NCBI RefSeq assembly: GCF_001552215.1
Contig: NZ_BCQT01000004.1
Location: 372,001-436,000, forward strand
DNA from: Actinomadura macra NBRC 14102
GTDB taxonomy: Bacteria > Actinomycetota > Actinomycetes > Streptosporangiales > Streptosporangiaceae
Direction of reading: 5' to 3'
Length of the DNA: 64,000 nucleotides
Shown here one piece after another: positions 49,651-58,755 of this stretch (the first letter of the stretch is position 1; the number at the start of each line of letters is the position of its first letter). The position numbers and the translations under genes are program-made. The notes under the pieces were generated by a model, which was not told the origin of the DNA, did no database searches, and worked only from the letters and a program-made list of their open reading frames with translations.

Positions 49651-51210
49651 GTGCCCGAGTGGATGGCCCTACAGCCCAGTGACTGGGAGACCGTGGGGCC
49701 GTACCGCCTTGAGGGCCGGCTCGGCGCCGGCGGGCAGGGCACGGTGTACGTCGGCAGCGCCGTCCCCGAGAGCCGGGTGGCGATCAAGCTGCTGCACCCG
49801 CACCTGGTCGTGGACGAGCGGGCACGGGCCCGTTTCCTCAGCGAGGTCGACATCGCCAAGCGGGTGGCCCCGTTCTGCACGGCTCAGGTGCTCGACAGCG
49901 GCATCATGAACGAGCAGCCCTACATCGTCAGCGAGTTCGTGGACGGGCCCTCGCTCCAGAGATCGGTCCAGGGCGTCGGCCCGCGCGGCGGGGCGGCGCT
50001 GGAACGGCTCGCGCTCAACACGGCCACGGCGTTGGCCGCGATCCATCAGGCGGGCGTGGTCCACCGGGACTTCAAGCCGGGCAACGTCCTGCTCGGCCCG
50101 GACGGCCCGGTGGTGATCGACTTCGGGCTGGCGCGGGCGCTGGACGCCAGTCAGTCGATCATCACGAGCCAGGCCGTGGGCAGCCCCGGCTACATGGCGC
50201 CCGAGCAGATCGCGGGCGACGAGGTCGGGCCGGCGGCCGACCTGTTCGCCTGGGGCGCGACGATGGTCTTCGCCGCCACCGGCAAGAGGGCCTTCTACGG
50301 CGAGTCGATCCCCGCGGTCATGCAGTCGATCCTGCACGCGGATCCGAACCTGGACGCGCTGGACGGCAGGCTCGGCGGCATCGTCCGCGCCTGCCTGGCC
50401 AAGGATCCTGCGCGGCGGCCCACCGCCGCCGAGGTCGGGGACAGGCTGCGGGTCCTGACGGGCCCGGCGTGGCGGATCGAAACTCCTGCGGTCGCGGGTA
50501 ACGACGGGCGGGAAGGCTTAACGGAGCACGCGACCGAGCGGCCGTCAGAGCAGCCGTCAGAGCAGCCGGGACAGCCGGGGCGGCCGTCGGGGCAACCGAC
50601 CGAGCACTCGATCGAGGATCAGACTGAGCATGGCGGGTGGCGGAGCCCGTTGGAGGACGACGGGTGGGAGAGCCCGACGGAGGTGGCCGGCAGGCGGCGC
50701 CGTCCCGTCCGCGCCGGTGCCGTCGCGGTCGTCCTGCTCGCGTTCCTGGGCCTCGGTTCCGCCGTCCTCTTCACCGACCGGGGCTCCGAGGTGTCATCCG
50801 ATCTGGCCGGCCCGTCTCCCGGCCGCACGTCGGTGCCGACGGGACGGCCCGGGACACCGAGCGCGAAGGCCCGCTCGCCGGTCCGGAGTCCGGCGGTCCC
50901 CCCGACCGGGGCGGGGCGGGATCCACGCAAGCGCGAGGGCACGGATTCGTCGGCCTCCCCGAAGCCGACGATCCCGACCAGCAGTGAGAAGCCGCGCTCT
51001 TCGAGCCCGAGGGTCCTGGGCAAGGTGTCCTCGGATGATGTGCACCGCTACTGCCGCGCCAAGGGATATTCGGACAGCGGCGGCGGTGACGGCAATTACT
51101 GGTGCTACGGGCCAGGCGGCATGCAGGTCAGCCTGGCCAGCGTGTGCAGGTGGGCCTATCCCGGGCACCGCAACGTCATGGCGGACGGGCACACCTGCAA
51201 GACGTCCTGA
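49651..51210 (+). CDS. Receptor-type Ser/Thr protein kinase with extracellular Cys-rich tail
   Basis: 519 residues. Kinase domain (about 17-270): glycine loop GRLGAGGQGTVY, VAIKLL lysine, catalytic VHRDFKPGNVLL, metal-binding IDFGLA and YMAPEQIA. A Ser/Pro/Gln-rich linker follows, then one membrane helix (VAVVLLAFLGLGSAVLF, about 365-382) and an outer part ending in about 60 residues with four cysteines (YCRAKGY, NYWCYG, VCRWAY, HTCKTS) that may form two disulfides. This is the layout of Pkn-type sensor kinases, without PASTA repeats. GTG 49651 follows GGAGG. Confidence 0.92.
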   Translation: MPEWMALQPSDWETVGPYRLEGRLGAGGQGTVYVGSAVPESRVAIKLLHPHLVVDERARARFLSEVDIAKRVAPFCTAQVLDSGIMNEQPYIVSEFVDGPSLQRSVQGVGPRGGAALERLALNTATALAAIHQAGVVHRDFKPGNVLLGPDGPVVIDFGLARALDASQSIITSQAVGSPGYMAPEQIAGDEVGPAADLFAWGATMVFAATGKRAFYGESIPAVMQSILHADPNLDALDGRLGGIVRACLAKDPARRPTAAEVGDRLRVLTGPAWRIETPAVAGNDGREGLTEHATERPSEQPSEQPGQPGRPSGQPTEHSIEDQTEHGGWRSPLEDDGWESPTEVAGRRRRPVRAGAVAVVLLAFLGLGSAVLFTDRGSEVSSDLAGPSPGRTSVPTGRPGTPSAKARSPVRSPAVPPTGAGRDPRKREGTDSSASPKPTIPTSSEKPRSSSPRVLGKVSSDDVHRYCRAKGYSDSGGGDGNYWCYGPGGMQVSLASVCRWAYPGHRNVMADGHTCKTS

Positions 51211-51240
51211 ACAACTGTCTGAGCTCGGATGATGAGAGTT

Positions 51241-51272
51241 TTGATATTGATTCTCCCGCAATATCAATATTG
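51241..51272 (+). promoter_or_regulatory. Palindromic promoter/operator of the beta-lactamase gene
   Basis: TTGATATTG (51241-51249) pairs with CAATATCAA (51259-51267) and the latter runs into a second palindrome CAATATCAATATTG (51259-51272). TTGATA (51241) and CAATAT (51265), 18 nt apart, fit -35 and -10. The AT content stands out. Confidence 0.6.
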
Positions 51273-51306
51273 GACATGACGCACGGCGTTCTGCTGTGCT
51301 CCTCGC

Positions 51307-52254
51307 ATGCACAGATCAACTCGAACCCGGATTCGCACCGTTCTCGGCACGGTCACGCTCGCCGCCTCGCTGGGGCTCGGGCTCTCCGGCTGCGGTACCG
51401 CACCGGCCCCGGTCGCGCCGCGCGGCGCCGGTTCCGCACTGGCCGCGCAGGATTCCGCCGTCCTGAGACTGAGCGAACTGGAGCGGTCGTACAAGGGACG
51501 CATCGGCGCATTCGCGCTCGACACCGGAAACGGCCGGGTCGTGTCGTACCGGGCGCACGAACGTTTCCCGTTCGCCTCCACGTTCAAGGCGATGACCGGC
51601 GCCGCGATTCTGCACAAGGCCCGCCGGTCCGACCCCGGCCTGCTCGACCGGCGCCTGCACTGGACGAAGAAGGACCTGCTCCCGAACTCGCCGATCACCG
51701 AGCAGCACGTCGAGGACGGGCTCACGGTCGCCGAACTCTGCCACGCGGCCATCACCCGGAGCGACAACACCGCCGCCAACGTGCTCCTCGGCCAGCTCGA
51801 CGGCCCGGCAGGGCTGACCCGGTTCCTGCGCTCGATCAAGGACCCGGTGTCGAGGTTGGACCGGTACGAGACCGACCTCAATATCTGGAAGCCCGGCCAG
51901 AAGCGGGACACCACCACGCCCGCCGCCGTCGGCCGCGACCTTGCGGGTCTCGCCGTCGGCCGGACGCTGGCCCCGCCGGACCGGGCACGGCTCAACGGCT
52001 GGCTGCGCGCCAACCTCACCGGAGACGCCCGCATCCGCGCCGGCGTGCCCAAGGGCTGGATCGTCGGCGACAAGACCGGCACCGGGTCGACCTACGGCAC
52101 CGCGAACGACATCGCGGTCGTGACACCGCCGCACCACGCCCCACTGATCATCGCCGTCTACACCAACCGCAAGGACCCGAAGGGCCAAGCGGACGAATCC
52201 GTGATCGCGCGGACCACGTCCATTCTGGTGGACGCACTCGGACTGACCCGCTGA
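51307..52254 (+). CDS. Class A beta-lactamase, lipoprotein
   Basis: 315 residues. A lipobox (LGLSGC, Cys29) anchors it outside the membrane. Active-site motifs: Ser91 in STFK, SDN at 152-154, Glu188 in ETDLN (ExxLN) and KTG at 256-258 (GDKTGTGS). It should hydrolyse penicillins. No clear ribosome site precedes ATG 51307; transcription from the palindromic promoter would give a short leader of about 30 nt. No blaI/blaR neighbour. Confidence 0.94.
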   Translation: MHRSTRTRIRTVLGTVTLAASLGLGLSGCGTAPAPVAPRGAGSALAAQDSAVLRLSELERSYKGRIGAFALDTGNGRVVSYRAHERFPFASTFKAMTGAAILHKARRSDPGLLDRRLHWTKKDLLPNSPITEQHVEDGLTVAELCHAAITRSDNTAANVLLGQLDGPAGLTRFLRSIKDPVSRLDRYETDLNIWKPGQKRDTTTPAAVGRDLAGLAVGRTLAPPDRARLNGWLRANLTGDARIRAGVPKGWIVGDKTGTGSTYGTANDIAVVTPPHHAPLIIAVYTNRKDPKGQADESVIARTTSILVDALGLTR

Positions 52255-52268
52255 CGCTCTTCCCGCGG

Positions 52269-53111
52269 TCAGAGCTTGCAGGACAAAGAGGTCATGTCCG
52301 CCTCTTTGGGCTTGAACATGCTCTCGAAGTCCCCTGTGTTCGGATCGGCGCCCGTGTACGCCTTGGCTGCCAGAGGCAGCTGGGCCAGAAACACATTGCG
52401 CCACTTGTCTCTCAGGAAGACCCGGATCTTCTCGTTGAGCTTGAGGCAGTCGTCGTGGTGCCCGGCCAGAAATCCCACACCATAGTATTGGAGTTGACCG
52501 AACGTGCCGGGCAGCACCACGCGATAGCGATTGGGATTGGCCTGCATGAACCCATAGAGGATGAGGGTGTCGTTGAACACCGCGTCCGTGTTCCTCTTGT
52601 CCATCTCTGCTACGCATTCCGTGGTCTTCGGCCGCTGCGTGGCCATTCTCGCACCGGGGATCTTGACTTCTGATCCGGTGGTGCTCCCCACCGTGCAGAC
52701 GCTCTTCTTCCGCACGGACTTGAGATCGACGATACGGTGATCGTCCGCGCGCACCAGCAACGCCTGATCGCTCACCACGTACGGCCCGGCGAAGTCGATC
52801 CCCGCTTCGTTTCGCTCCTTGGTGATCGAGAAGCTCGATATGACCAGGTTCGCGGACTTGCCTTTGAGGAAACCCGTCCGGTCCCGGGAGGTGAGGATCG
52901 TGGGGGCGTAGGGCAGGCCCAGGCTCTCGGCCAGAAACTTCGTGAGATCGATGTCGAAGCCGGCCAGGTTGGTCGTGCCCGAGGCGAACCCGGGGCCGTC
53001 GTTGGCCACCCCCACCGTCAGCCGGTCGCGCAGGATCGTGTCCGGCTGCTCGGCGGCCGACGAGCAGCCCGCCAGCAGGAGGACGAGTAAGCCAGAAAGG
53101 GTCCGCCGCAT
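52269..53111 (-). CDS. Solute-binding lipoprotein, amino-acid (glutamate) type, without transporter
   Basis: 280 residues. Lipobox LLLAGC, then the type II binding fold of the polar amino-acid family: LTVGVANDGPGFASG, FDIDLTKFLAESLG, VISSFSITKERNEAGIDFAGPYV and a C-terminal half ending FLRDKWRNVF. No permease or ATPase gene is nearby, so it may feed a transporter encoded elsewhere or act as a sensor. ATG 53111 follows AGGAG. Convergent with the beta-lactamase, 14 nt apart. Confidence 0.88.
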   Translation of the reverse strand: MRRTLSGLLVLLLAGCSSAAEQPDTILRDRLTVGVANDGPGFASGTTNLAGFDIDLTKFLAESLGLPYAPTILTSRDRTGFLKGKSANLVISSFSITKERNEAGIDFAGPYVVSDQALLVRADDHRIVDLKSVRKKSVCTVGSTTGSEVKIPGARMATQRPKTTECVAEMDKRNTDAVFNDTLILYGFMQANPNRYRVVLPGTFGQLQYYGVGFLAGHHDDCLKLNEKIRVFLRDKWRNVFLAQLPLAAKAYTGADPNTGDFESMFKPKEADMTSLSCKL

Positions 53112-53124
53112 CTGCGCGTCACTC

Positions 53125-53787
53125 CTAGTTTGTGAGCACCGCTCGAGAGACATGGAGGTCGATCAAGCAGTTCTTGTCGCGTTCGTTGGTCACCGTGATC
53201 TCCAGGCGCACTCTCGCGAGCCCGGGCGCGAGCGGAATCTCGGCAGGCCGGCCGGGCATCACCTTGATCGGCGCACCGCGGTTGCCCTCGGCCTCCGTCC
53301 GCACCGTCAGCGCGGTCGTGGGGACGCAGATCCCGATCGCCGCGTTGTGATCGGTGATCTCGAACGTCAGCACGAGATGGCGGCGCTTCGCCGCAAGGGT
53401 GTCGAGTTCCAGGGTTGCTCCGCCGCCCGCCCGTATCCCCTCACCGCGGTCGAGTTTGACGGCGGCCATCACATTGATGCTCCGGTTCGCTCGATAAAAG
53501 GACCATCCGCCCCACCACACCGAGACGACGGCATCGGTGACCAGCACTCCGATGACCACGCCGATCTTGAGTTGGTCCGAGAAACCCGAGAATCCACGAG
53601 GCTCGTAGAGCGCGGCCCACAAAGCGGCCGCCGCGCTCACGACACCTGCCACGACGCCCGCGGAGGCCACGAATTGTGACGCTCCACTCGTCGTCACCGC
53701 CGCCAGCACGAATAAGGCGATCGTCCAACCTATGGCGATCACCATGCCAGGCATCAGCCAGCGAGGGCGGGTCTGCCCAACGACCAT
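53125..53787 (-). CDS. Membrane protein of unknown function
   Basis: About 220 residues with three membrane helices in the first half (MVIAIGWTIALFVLAAV; FVASAGVVAGVVSAAAALWAALY; IGVVIGVLVTDAVVSVWWGG) and a soluble beta-rich tail (RRHLVLTFEITDHNAAIGICVP). The stop is 13 nt before the start of the binding lipoprotein, suggesting co-transcription. I recognise no family. The ATG at 53787 is a guess; no strong ribosome site is visible. Confidence 0.55.
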   Translation of the reverse strand: MVVGQTRPRWLMPGMVIAIGWTIALFVLAAVTTSGASQFVASAGVVAGVVSAAAALWAALYEPRGFSGFSDQLKIGVVIGVLVTDAVVSVWWGGWSFYRANRSINVMAAVKLDRGEGIRAGGGATLELDTLAAKRRHLVLTFEITDHNAAIGICVPTTALTVRTEAEGNRGAPIKVMPGRPAEIPLAPGLARVRLEITVTNERDKNCLIDLHVSRAVLTN

Positions 53788-54046
53788 GGCGACCAGTCTG
53801 ATCCAGCACACGGCCGACGTACAGGAGTTCGGCAGATCTTCCACTTTTGACGGGAAATGGCGTCGGATCGCCTGTAGGGAGAATAGTCCCGATTGGACAG
53901 ACGAAAAACGCGCCACCAGAACACGCCGGACGATCAATAGCGGTGGCGGGTCACGCCAGGCGGTGTCCGGGTCGCCGGCGGACGACGGGATTCGCGGGCC
54001 CCTCACCTGGGCAGGTACGACGGAGCACGGCACCCGCCCGTCGCGG

Positions 54047-54077
54047 GGCCCGCGTGATCGAGGGGGTCACGCGGGCC
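54047..54077 (-). terminator. Hairpin overlapping the stop of the DUF3995 gene
   Basis: GGCCCGCGTGA (54047-54057) pairs with TCACGCGGGCC (54067-54077) around a 9-nt loop; the right arm includes the stop codon of the leftward gene. 53788-54046 otherwise holds nothing recognisable. Confidence 0.65.
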
Positions 54078-54549
54078 TGACGGGCTCCCTCGTGGTGGAC
54101 GCCCCTGAGGTCTCCGGGCCGGCGGCCTTGGTGTCCGCGTAGGCGACGGAGCCGATGCACGCGGCTAGGGCCAGGCAGAGGGGCGAGTACAGCCGCAGGT
54201 TCCAGGTCACGAACTCGTCGGTGGCGCCGGCATTGAACAGCGGGCCGCAAACGCCGCGGGCCAGCAGGACGGCGGTCAGGCCCCAGGTGGTCAGGCGGTG
54301 CGGCCAGACGGGCCCGATCCGGGGCACGAGCCGGGCGGACGCCAGGACGGGCAGCGCCGACGCCGCGAGCACCACACCGAGCGCGAACGTCAGGGTGCGC
54401 GGCGGCATGTCACCGGTCTGGCCGAGGACGTAGGTGGCGACCTCGTCCCGCGACCCGAACGGCCAGGGTGAGAACGCCCAGACCATGTGCTGGGCCCCGA
54501 CCACCGCCAGTCCGGCGGCCGCGAGCCCGCCGGTCATCTTGCGCCACAT
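54067..54549 (-). CDS. DUF3995-like small membrane protein
   Basis: 160 residues with four helices (LAAAGLAVVGAQHMVWAF; TLTFALGVVLAASALPVLA; LTTWGLTAVLLARGVCG; LYSPLCLALAACIGSVAYA), the size and helix order of DUF3995 proteins. Function unknown. ATG 54549 has a near-perfect AGGAGG six bases upstream. Divergent from the response regulator. Confidence 0.75.
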   Translation of the reverse strand: MWRKMTGGLAAAGLAVVGAQHMVWAFSPWPFGSRDEVATYVLGQTGDMPPRTLTFALGVVLAASALPVLASARLVPRIGPVWPHRLTTWGLTAVLLARGVCGPLFNAGATDEFVTWNLRLYSPLCLALAACIGSVAYADTKAAGPETSGASTTREPVRPA

Positions 54550-54703
54550 GTGAACCTCCTCGTCACTGTCGGTTCCGACGCTACGCAGCGGCAAACCTCG
54601 GGACGATCCTGGAGGCATCACCTTCTCCAGCGGGAATCTGCCCCCGGATGGTGGTGCCACCACGATGCCGGAACCACGCGTACGGGGTCATATCATCGCC
54701 GGC

Positions 54704-55381
54704 ATGGCACTGCGGGTCGTCTTCGCCGACGACGACTACCTGGTCCGGGAGGGGGTCGCGGCCCTGCTCGGGCGCTCCGGCGTGCGGGTCGAGGGGACTG
54801 CGGCGGACCTGCCGGGGCTGCTGGCCGCCGTGAACGAGCACCGTCCGGACGCCGTCCTCACCGACATCCGGATGCCACCGACGGGCACCGACGAGGGCAT
54901 CCGCGCGGCGAAGGCCATCCGCCGCGACCATCCGGGCGTCGGCGTGGTGGTGCTGTCGCAGCACGCGGAGGCCGACTACGCCTACGACCTGCTGGGCGAG
55001 AGCGCGGAGGGCCTCGGCTACCTGCTCAAGGAGCGGGTGGGGCATGTGGACGAGCTCGTCCGCGCGCTGGAGGACACGGCGCGCGGCGGGTCTGCGCTCG
55101 ACCCGAAGGTGGTGGGCGCGCTGATGGCGGAGCGGCGCCGGTCGGCCGGCTCGCCGCTCGGCCTGTTGTCGGCGCGGGAGCGGCAGGTCCTCGCGCTGAT
55201 GGCGGAGGGCAAGAACAACGCGCGGATCGCCGCGGAGCTGACGGTGTCGTTGCGCGCCGTCGAGAAGCACATCAACGCGATCTTCTCCAAGCTCGGCATC
55301 GCCGCGGAGCCGGTGGTGCACCGGCGGGTCAAGGCCGTCCTGCTGTTCCTGGACGACGAGGGGCTGCTCGCACCCGGCTGA
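54704..55381 (+). CDS. NarL/LuxR-family response regulator
   Basis: 225 residues. Receiver domain (about 1-120): acidic DDD pair (FADDDYLVREG), phospho-acceptor Asp in VLTDIRMPPTGTDEG, Lys in YLLKERV. Output domain: LLSARERQVLALMAEGKNNARIAAELTVSLRAVEKHINAIFSKLG, a LuxR helix-turn-helix. It lies 36 nt before its cognate sensor kinase and is presumably phosphorylated by it. ATG 54704 gives the usual receiver start; ATG 54665 is possible. Confidence 0.92.
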   Translation: MALRVVFADDDYLVREGVAALLGRSGVRVEGTAADLPGLLAAVNEHRPDAVLTDIRMPPTGTDEGIRAAKAIRRDHPGVGVVVLSQHAEADYAYDLLGESAEGLGYLLKERVGHVDELVRALEDTARGGSALDPKVVGALMAERRRSAGSPLGLLSARERQVLALMAEGKNNARIAAELTVSLRAVEKHINAIFSKLGIAAEPVVHRRVKAVLLFLDDEGLLAPG

Positions 55382-55417
55382 GGCCGGGACGGCGGGCGGG
55401 CGGCGGCGGGGGCTCGT

Positions 55418-57523
55418 ATGCGGATCGGAACCCGGCTGGCCCGGCAGGCGGGGCATGCGCTGTGGCTGGGCACGGTGGTGCTCGCCTCGGCGAACCTCCT
55501 CCTCGCCGTCCTGAACGGGACGGACGCGGCGGGTCTCGGCCTCGCGTACCCGGTCGGGATCTCGGTCATGGCGGTGGCGTTCTCGGCGGTCGGCTCGGTG
55601 GTGTCGCTGCGTCTCCCGGCGAACCCGATCGGGTGGCTGCTCAGCGGTATCGGCGCCGCGATAGCGGTGACCGGCCTCTGCCAGTCCTACGCGATCTACA
55701 CGCTGGTCACCCGGCCGGGCGCGCTGCCCGGCGGGGAGCTCGCGAGCTGGGCCGGGTCGTGGACGTGGGTCTTCGCGGTGTTCCCGTCCGGTACGTTCCT
55801 GCCGTTGCTGTTCCCGGACGGCCGGCTGCGGTCGCGGCTCTGGCGGGCCGTCGCCTGGCTGTCGGCCGCGGACCTGGTCGCCGCCGCGGTGTGCTTCGCG
55901 ATCCTGTCGGCCGGGTCCGACCCCCGGATGTTCCACCCGAGCGTGCACGGAACCGCCGACGTGCTGCTGATCGTCCTGCCCGCGGGGATGTTCGGGCTGC
56001 TCACCGTGCTGTCGGCGGCGGCGAGCCGGGGCCGCTACCGGCGCGCCCGCGGCGACGAGCGGCAGCAGCTCAAGTGGTTCGGGGCCAGCATCGCGCTGGG
56101 CGCCGTCTCGGTGACGCTCCAGTTCCTCCAGCCCCTGGCGCATCCGGACCCGTGGTTCAGCTCCCTGCTCGTGCTGGGCGTGTGCACACCCGTCGCGATC
56201 GGCTTCGGGATATCCAAGTACCGGCTGTACGACATCGACGCCGTCCTGCGCAGGACCATCGTGTACGCCACGCTGGCAGCGTTCATCACGGTGGTGTACG
56301 TCGCGGTGGTCGTGGGCGTCGGTTCGCTGTTCGGAACCCGCGCGGACGGTTGGCCACAGGCCGGTGGCGGCCCGCTGCTGCCCCTGGTGGCGACGGCCAT
56401 AGCGGCACTGGGATTCGGCGGTGTGCGCACACGCGCGAAGCAGTTCGCCGACCGTCTCGTGCACGGGGTCAGGGCTACGCCTTACGAGACCTTGTCGCAC
56501 CTGTCCGAACGGCTCGCGTCGTCTGCATCGATCGAGGAGTTCTTGCCCTCGCTCGCGCGCGCTCTGGCCGAAGCCACAGGCGCGTCCCGGACGGAGGTCT
56601 GGATCAAGGTGGGCGACCGCCTGCACCTGGCCGCAGCGCACCCGTCCGGTTCCTCCGGCGACGCTCCACTCGTCCTGGACGGGGCGGCTCTCCCCCACTT
56701 CACCTGGGCGGACGTGACAGCGGAGGTGCGCGACCAGGGCGAACTCCTCGGGGCGATCACGGTGGCCAAGCCGCCGGGTGACCCGGTGACCGAGCGGGAC
56801 ACCGCGCTGACCGCCGACCTCGCCGCGCACGCCGCCATCGCCTTCCGCGACGTGGCCCGCGCCGCCGAACTACGGGAGTCGCGCAAGCGGCTGGTGGCCG
56901 CGCAGGACACCGAGCGGCGGCGGCTGGAACGCGACCTGCACGACGGAGCGCAGCAGCATCTGCTGGCCATCACGGCGAAGGTCGGGCTGGCCCGGGGCCT
57001 CCTCGCCGACGCCTCGTCCCCGCGCGTCCGGGAGGCGCGGGCGCTACTGGACGAACTGGGACGTGACACCGAAACGGCCCTGGAGACGCTCCGCGACCTG
57101 GCCCGCGGGATCTTCCCCGCGATCCTCGCCGACAAGGGCCTCGTCCGGGCCCTGCGCGCGCAAGGGCGCCGCCTCCCGCTCCCGCCGGAGTTCACGGTCG
57201 CACCGGGGTCGGCCGCGCGGCGGTTCGCCCCCGAGGTCGAGACGGCGGTGTACTTCTGCTGCTTGGAGGGCCTGCAGAACGCGGCGAAGCACGCCGCCGG
57301 AAGCGCGCCCCGGGTCCGGCTGACCTTCGACGATGACGGCCTGGAGTTCACGGTGGCCGACGACGGCCCCGGCTTCGACCCCGGGATCGCCGCATCCGCC
57401 GCCGGTTCCGGGCTCCGTAACATGCGGGACCGGATCGAGGCCGTCGGAGGCCGCCTGGACATCCGCTCGGCACCGGACGGCGGCACCACCGTGACCGGCC
57501 ACGTGCCCGTCCCTCACGCCTGA
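55418..57523 (+). CDS. Sensor histidine kinase (HisKA_3 type)
   Basis: 701 residues. About eight membrane helices in the first 330, a GAF-like part (about 350-470), then the dimerisation His in RRRLERDLHDGAQQHLLAIT (about 505-525) and ATPase motifs EGLQNAAKHA, VADDGPGFDP and GLRNMRDRIEAVGGRL. Partner of the LuxR regulator just upstream. It is followed by a long convergent terminator. Confidence 0.93.
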   Translation: MRIGTRLARQAGHALWLGTVVLASANLLLAVLNGTDAAGLGLAYPVGISVMAVAFSAVGSVVSLRLPANPIGWLLSGIGAAIAVTGLCQSYAIYTLVTRPGALPGGELASWAGSWTWVFAVFPSGTFLPLLFPDGRLRSRLWRAVAWLSAADLVAAAVCFAILSAGSDPRMFHPSVHGTADVLLIVLPAGMFGLLTVLSAAASRGRYRRARGDERQQLKWFGASIALGAVSVTLQFLQPLAHPDPWFSSLLVLGVCTPVAIGFGISKYRLYDIDAVLRRTIVYATLAAFITVVYVAVVVGVGSLFGTRADGWPQAGGGPLLPLVATAIAALGFGGVRTRAKQFADRLVHGVRATPYETLSHLSERLASSASIEEFLPSLARALAEATGASRTEVWIKVGDRLHLAAAHPSGSSGDAPLVLDGAALPHFTWADVTAEVRDQGELLGAITVAKPPGDPVTERDTALTADLAAHAAIAFRDVARAAELRESRKRLVAAQDTERRRLERDLHDGAQQHLLAITAKVGLARGLLADASSPRVREARALLDELGRDTETALETLRDLARGIFPAILADKGLVRALRAQGRRLPLPPEFTVAPGSAARRFAPEVETAVYFCCLEGLQNAAKHAAGSAPRVRLTFDDDGLEFTVADDGPGFDPGIAASAAGSGLRNMRDRIEAVGGRLDIRSAPDGGTTVTGHVPVPHA

Positions 57524-57548
57524 CCCGGTGACGGGAAGCTGCGGGAGG

Positions 57549-57630
57549 CCGTCGTGGAATGACAGGCAGGGCTATCTGACCTGGGCAGCCCTCCCCGGCC
57601 TCCCCGGAGTCGCCTGCCATTCCACGACGG
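57549..57630. terminator. Long interrupted hairpin between convergent genes
   Basis: CCGTCGTGGAATG (57549-57561) pairs perfectly with CATTCCACGACGG (57618-57630), extended inward after one mismatch by CAGGC/GCCTG and by AGGGCT/AGCCCT. It separates the kinase from the SRPBCC gene. Confidence 0.75.
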
Positions 57631-57669
57631 TGCTCGCCCCGTCCCGCGTCCCTCACCGGAGACCCATGG

Positions 57670-58683
57670 TCAGCGGGCGGACGCGGCGTGCTCCTCGGTG
57701 TCCTTGCCCTCCTTGCCCTCCTTGCCCTCCTTGCGAGCGCGCTTCTCGTCGTCCAGCGCCTCCTCGTGCGTCTTGACGACCTCGCTGTCGCGGATCTCGC
57801 CACGCCAGCCCTCCACCTCGTCGGCCCGGGTGAGCGAGTTCGTCATGACGAAGCGGCCGAAGTGCTTCAGCTCCAGCCGGACGCGGCGGCCCTGGGCGCG
57901 CCACAGGTTGCCCGTCCGCTCGAAGAGACCCTGCGGGTGGTATTCGAGGACGAGCAGGACGCGGGTCAGGTTCGGGGAGAGCTTGTGGAAGCTCACCGTC
58001 CCGTCCACATGGCCCTTGGAGCCCTTGGAGCGCCAGACGATGTGCTCGTCCGGGACCTGCTCGACGATTGTGGACTCCCACGTCCGGCTGGACCAGAAGA
58101 TCTTCGCCTTCCAGTTCAGCTTGCCCTCCTCGGCCTGGTCGACGCTCACGACCTTCTTCATGAAGGACGGGTAGTCCTGGAACTGCGTCCACTGGTCGTA
58201 GACGAGACGGCGCGGCGCCCCGATGTCGGTGTGCTCGACGATGTTGGTGACCTTGACCTTCTTGCCGCCACCGCCCTTGCCGCCGCCCTTGAGCGCCTTG
58301 CCGACCGTCTCGGTCAGGCGGCCGAACAGGCCCTTCCCCGACGACTGGTCCTGCTCGTCCTTCTCGTCCTTCTTCTGACCGTTCTTCTGGCTCTTGGCCT
58401 CGGACGCCTTCGACGTTTTGGACGTCTTGGCCGAGGTCCCCTTGGTGTCCTCGTTCTCGTCCGGCCCCGAAGCGCCGTTGCCGCGGCGGCTGAGCGCCCG
58501 GCCCGCGGCGACGGCCGCACCGGCACCGAGCAGGATGCCGCCCGCAGTCCCGGCCGTCCGCCCGGCCGGCAGGTTCTTGGTGAGCCGGCCGAGGTCCGGT
58601 GTGCGGCTCTTGCGGCCGCCGATGGGCAGCCGTTTGGTGATCTTGCCGACGGGCAGCACGCCCGTCCGATTACCGCGCTTCAT
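57670..58683 (-). CDS. SRPBCC (START-like) protein with a charged tail
   Basis: 337 residues. A small hydrophobic segment (GILLGAGAAVAAG), a Lys/Glu/Asp-rich linker (about 75-115) and the SRPBCC ligand-binding fold (about 145-300; IVEHTDIGAPRRLVYDQW, FQDYPSFMKKVVSVDQ, KAKIFWSSRTWESTIVEQVPDEHIVWRS). The tail is a GKE repeat. Members of this family bind hydrophobic ligands; some sit in gas-vesicle clusters, none of which is here. Paralogue of the next gene. Confidence 0.85.
   Translation of the reverse strand: MKRGNRTGVLPVGKITKRLPIGGRKSRTPDLGRLTKNLPAGRTAGTAGGILLGAGAAVAAGRALSRRGNGASGPDENEDTKGTSAKTSKTSKASEAKSQKNGQKKDEKDEQDQSSGKGLFGRLTETVGKALKGGGKGGGGKKVKVTNIVEHTDIGAPRRLVYDQWTQFQDYPSFMKKVVSVDQAEEGKLNWKAKIFWSSRTWESTIVEQVPDEHIVWRSKGSKGHVDGTVSFHKLSPNLTRVLLVLEYHPQGLFERTGNLWRAQGRRVRLELKHFGRFVMTNSLTRADEVEGWRGEIRDSEVVKTHEEALDDEKRARKEGKEGKEGKDTEEHAASAR
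57701..57734. repeat. Nine-base tandem repeat within the SRPBCC gene
   Basis: TCCTTGCCC repeated almost four times, encoding Gly-Lys-Glu triplets (GKEGKEGKE) near the C-terminus of the SRPBCC protein. The unit length is a multiple of three, so copy-number change would keep the frame. Confidence 0.85.
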
Positions 58684-58755
58684 GATGTGTTACCTCCGCT
58701 GGTTGTTACGGGTTCTCCGGATGGCCGCCCTCTGGGGACATGCCTGGGGACGTTT

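Noticed and set aside
54487..56781. 764-codon plus-strand frame over the two-component genes
   Set aside because: It is an out-of-frame shadow of the LuxR regulator and histidine kinase, which carry all the family motifs.
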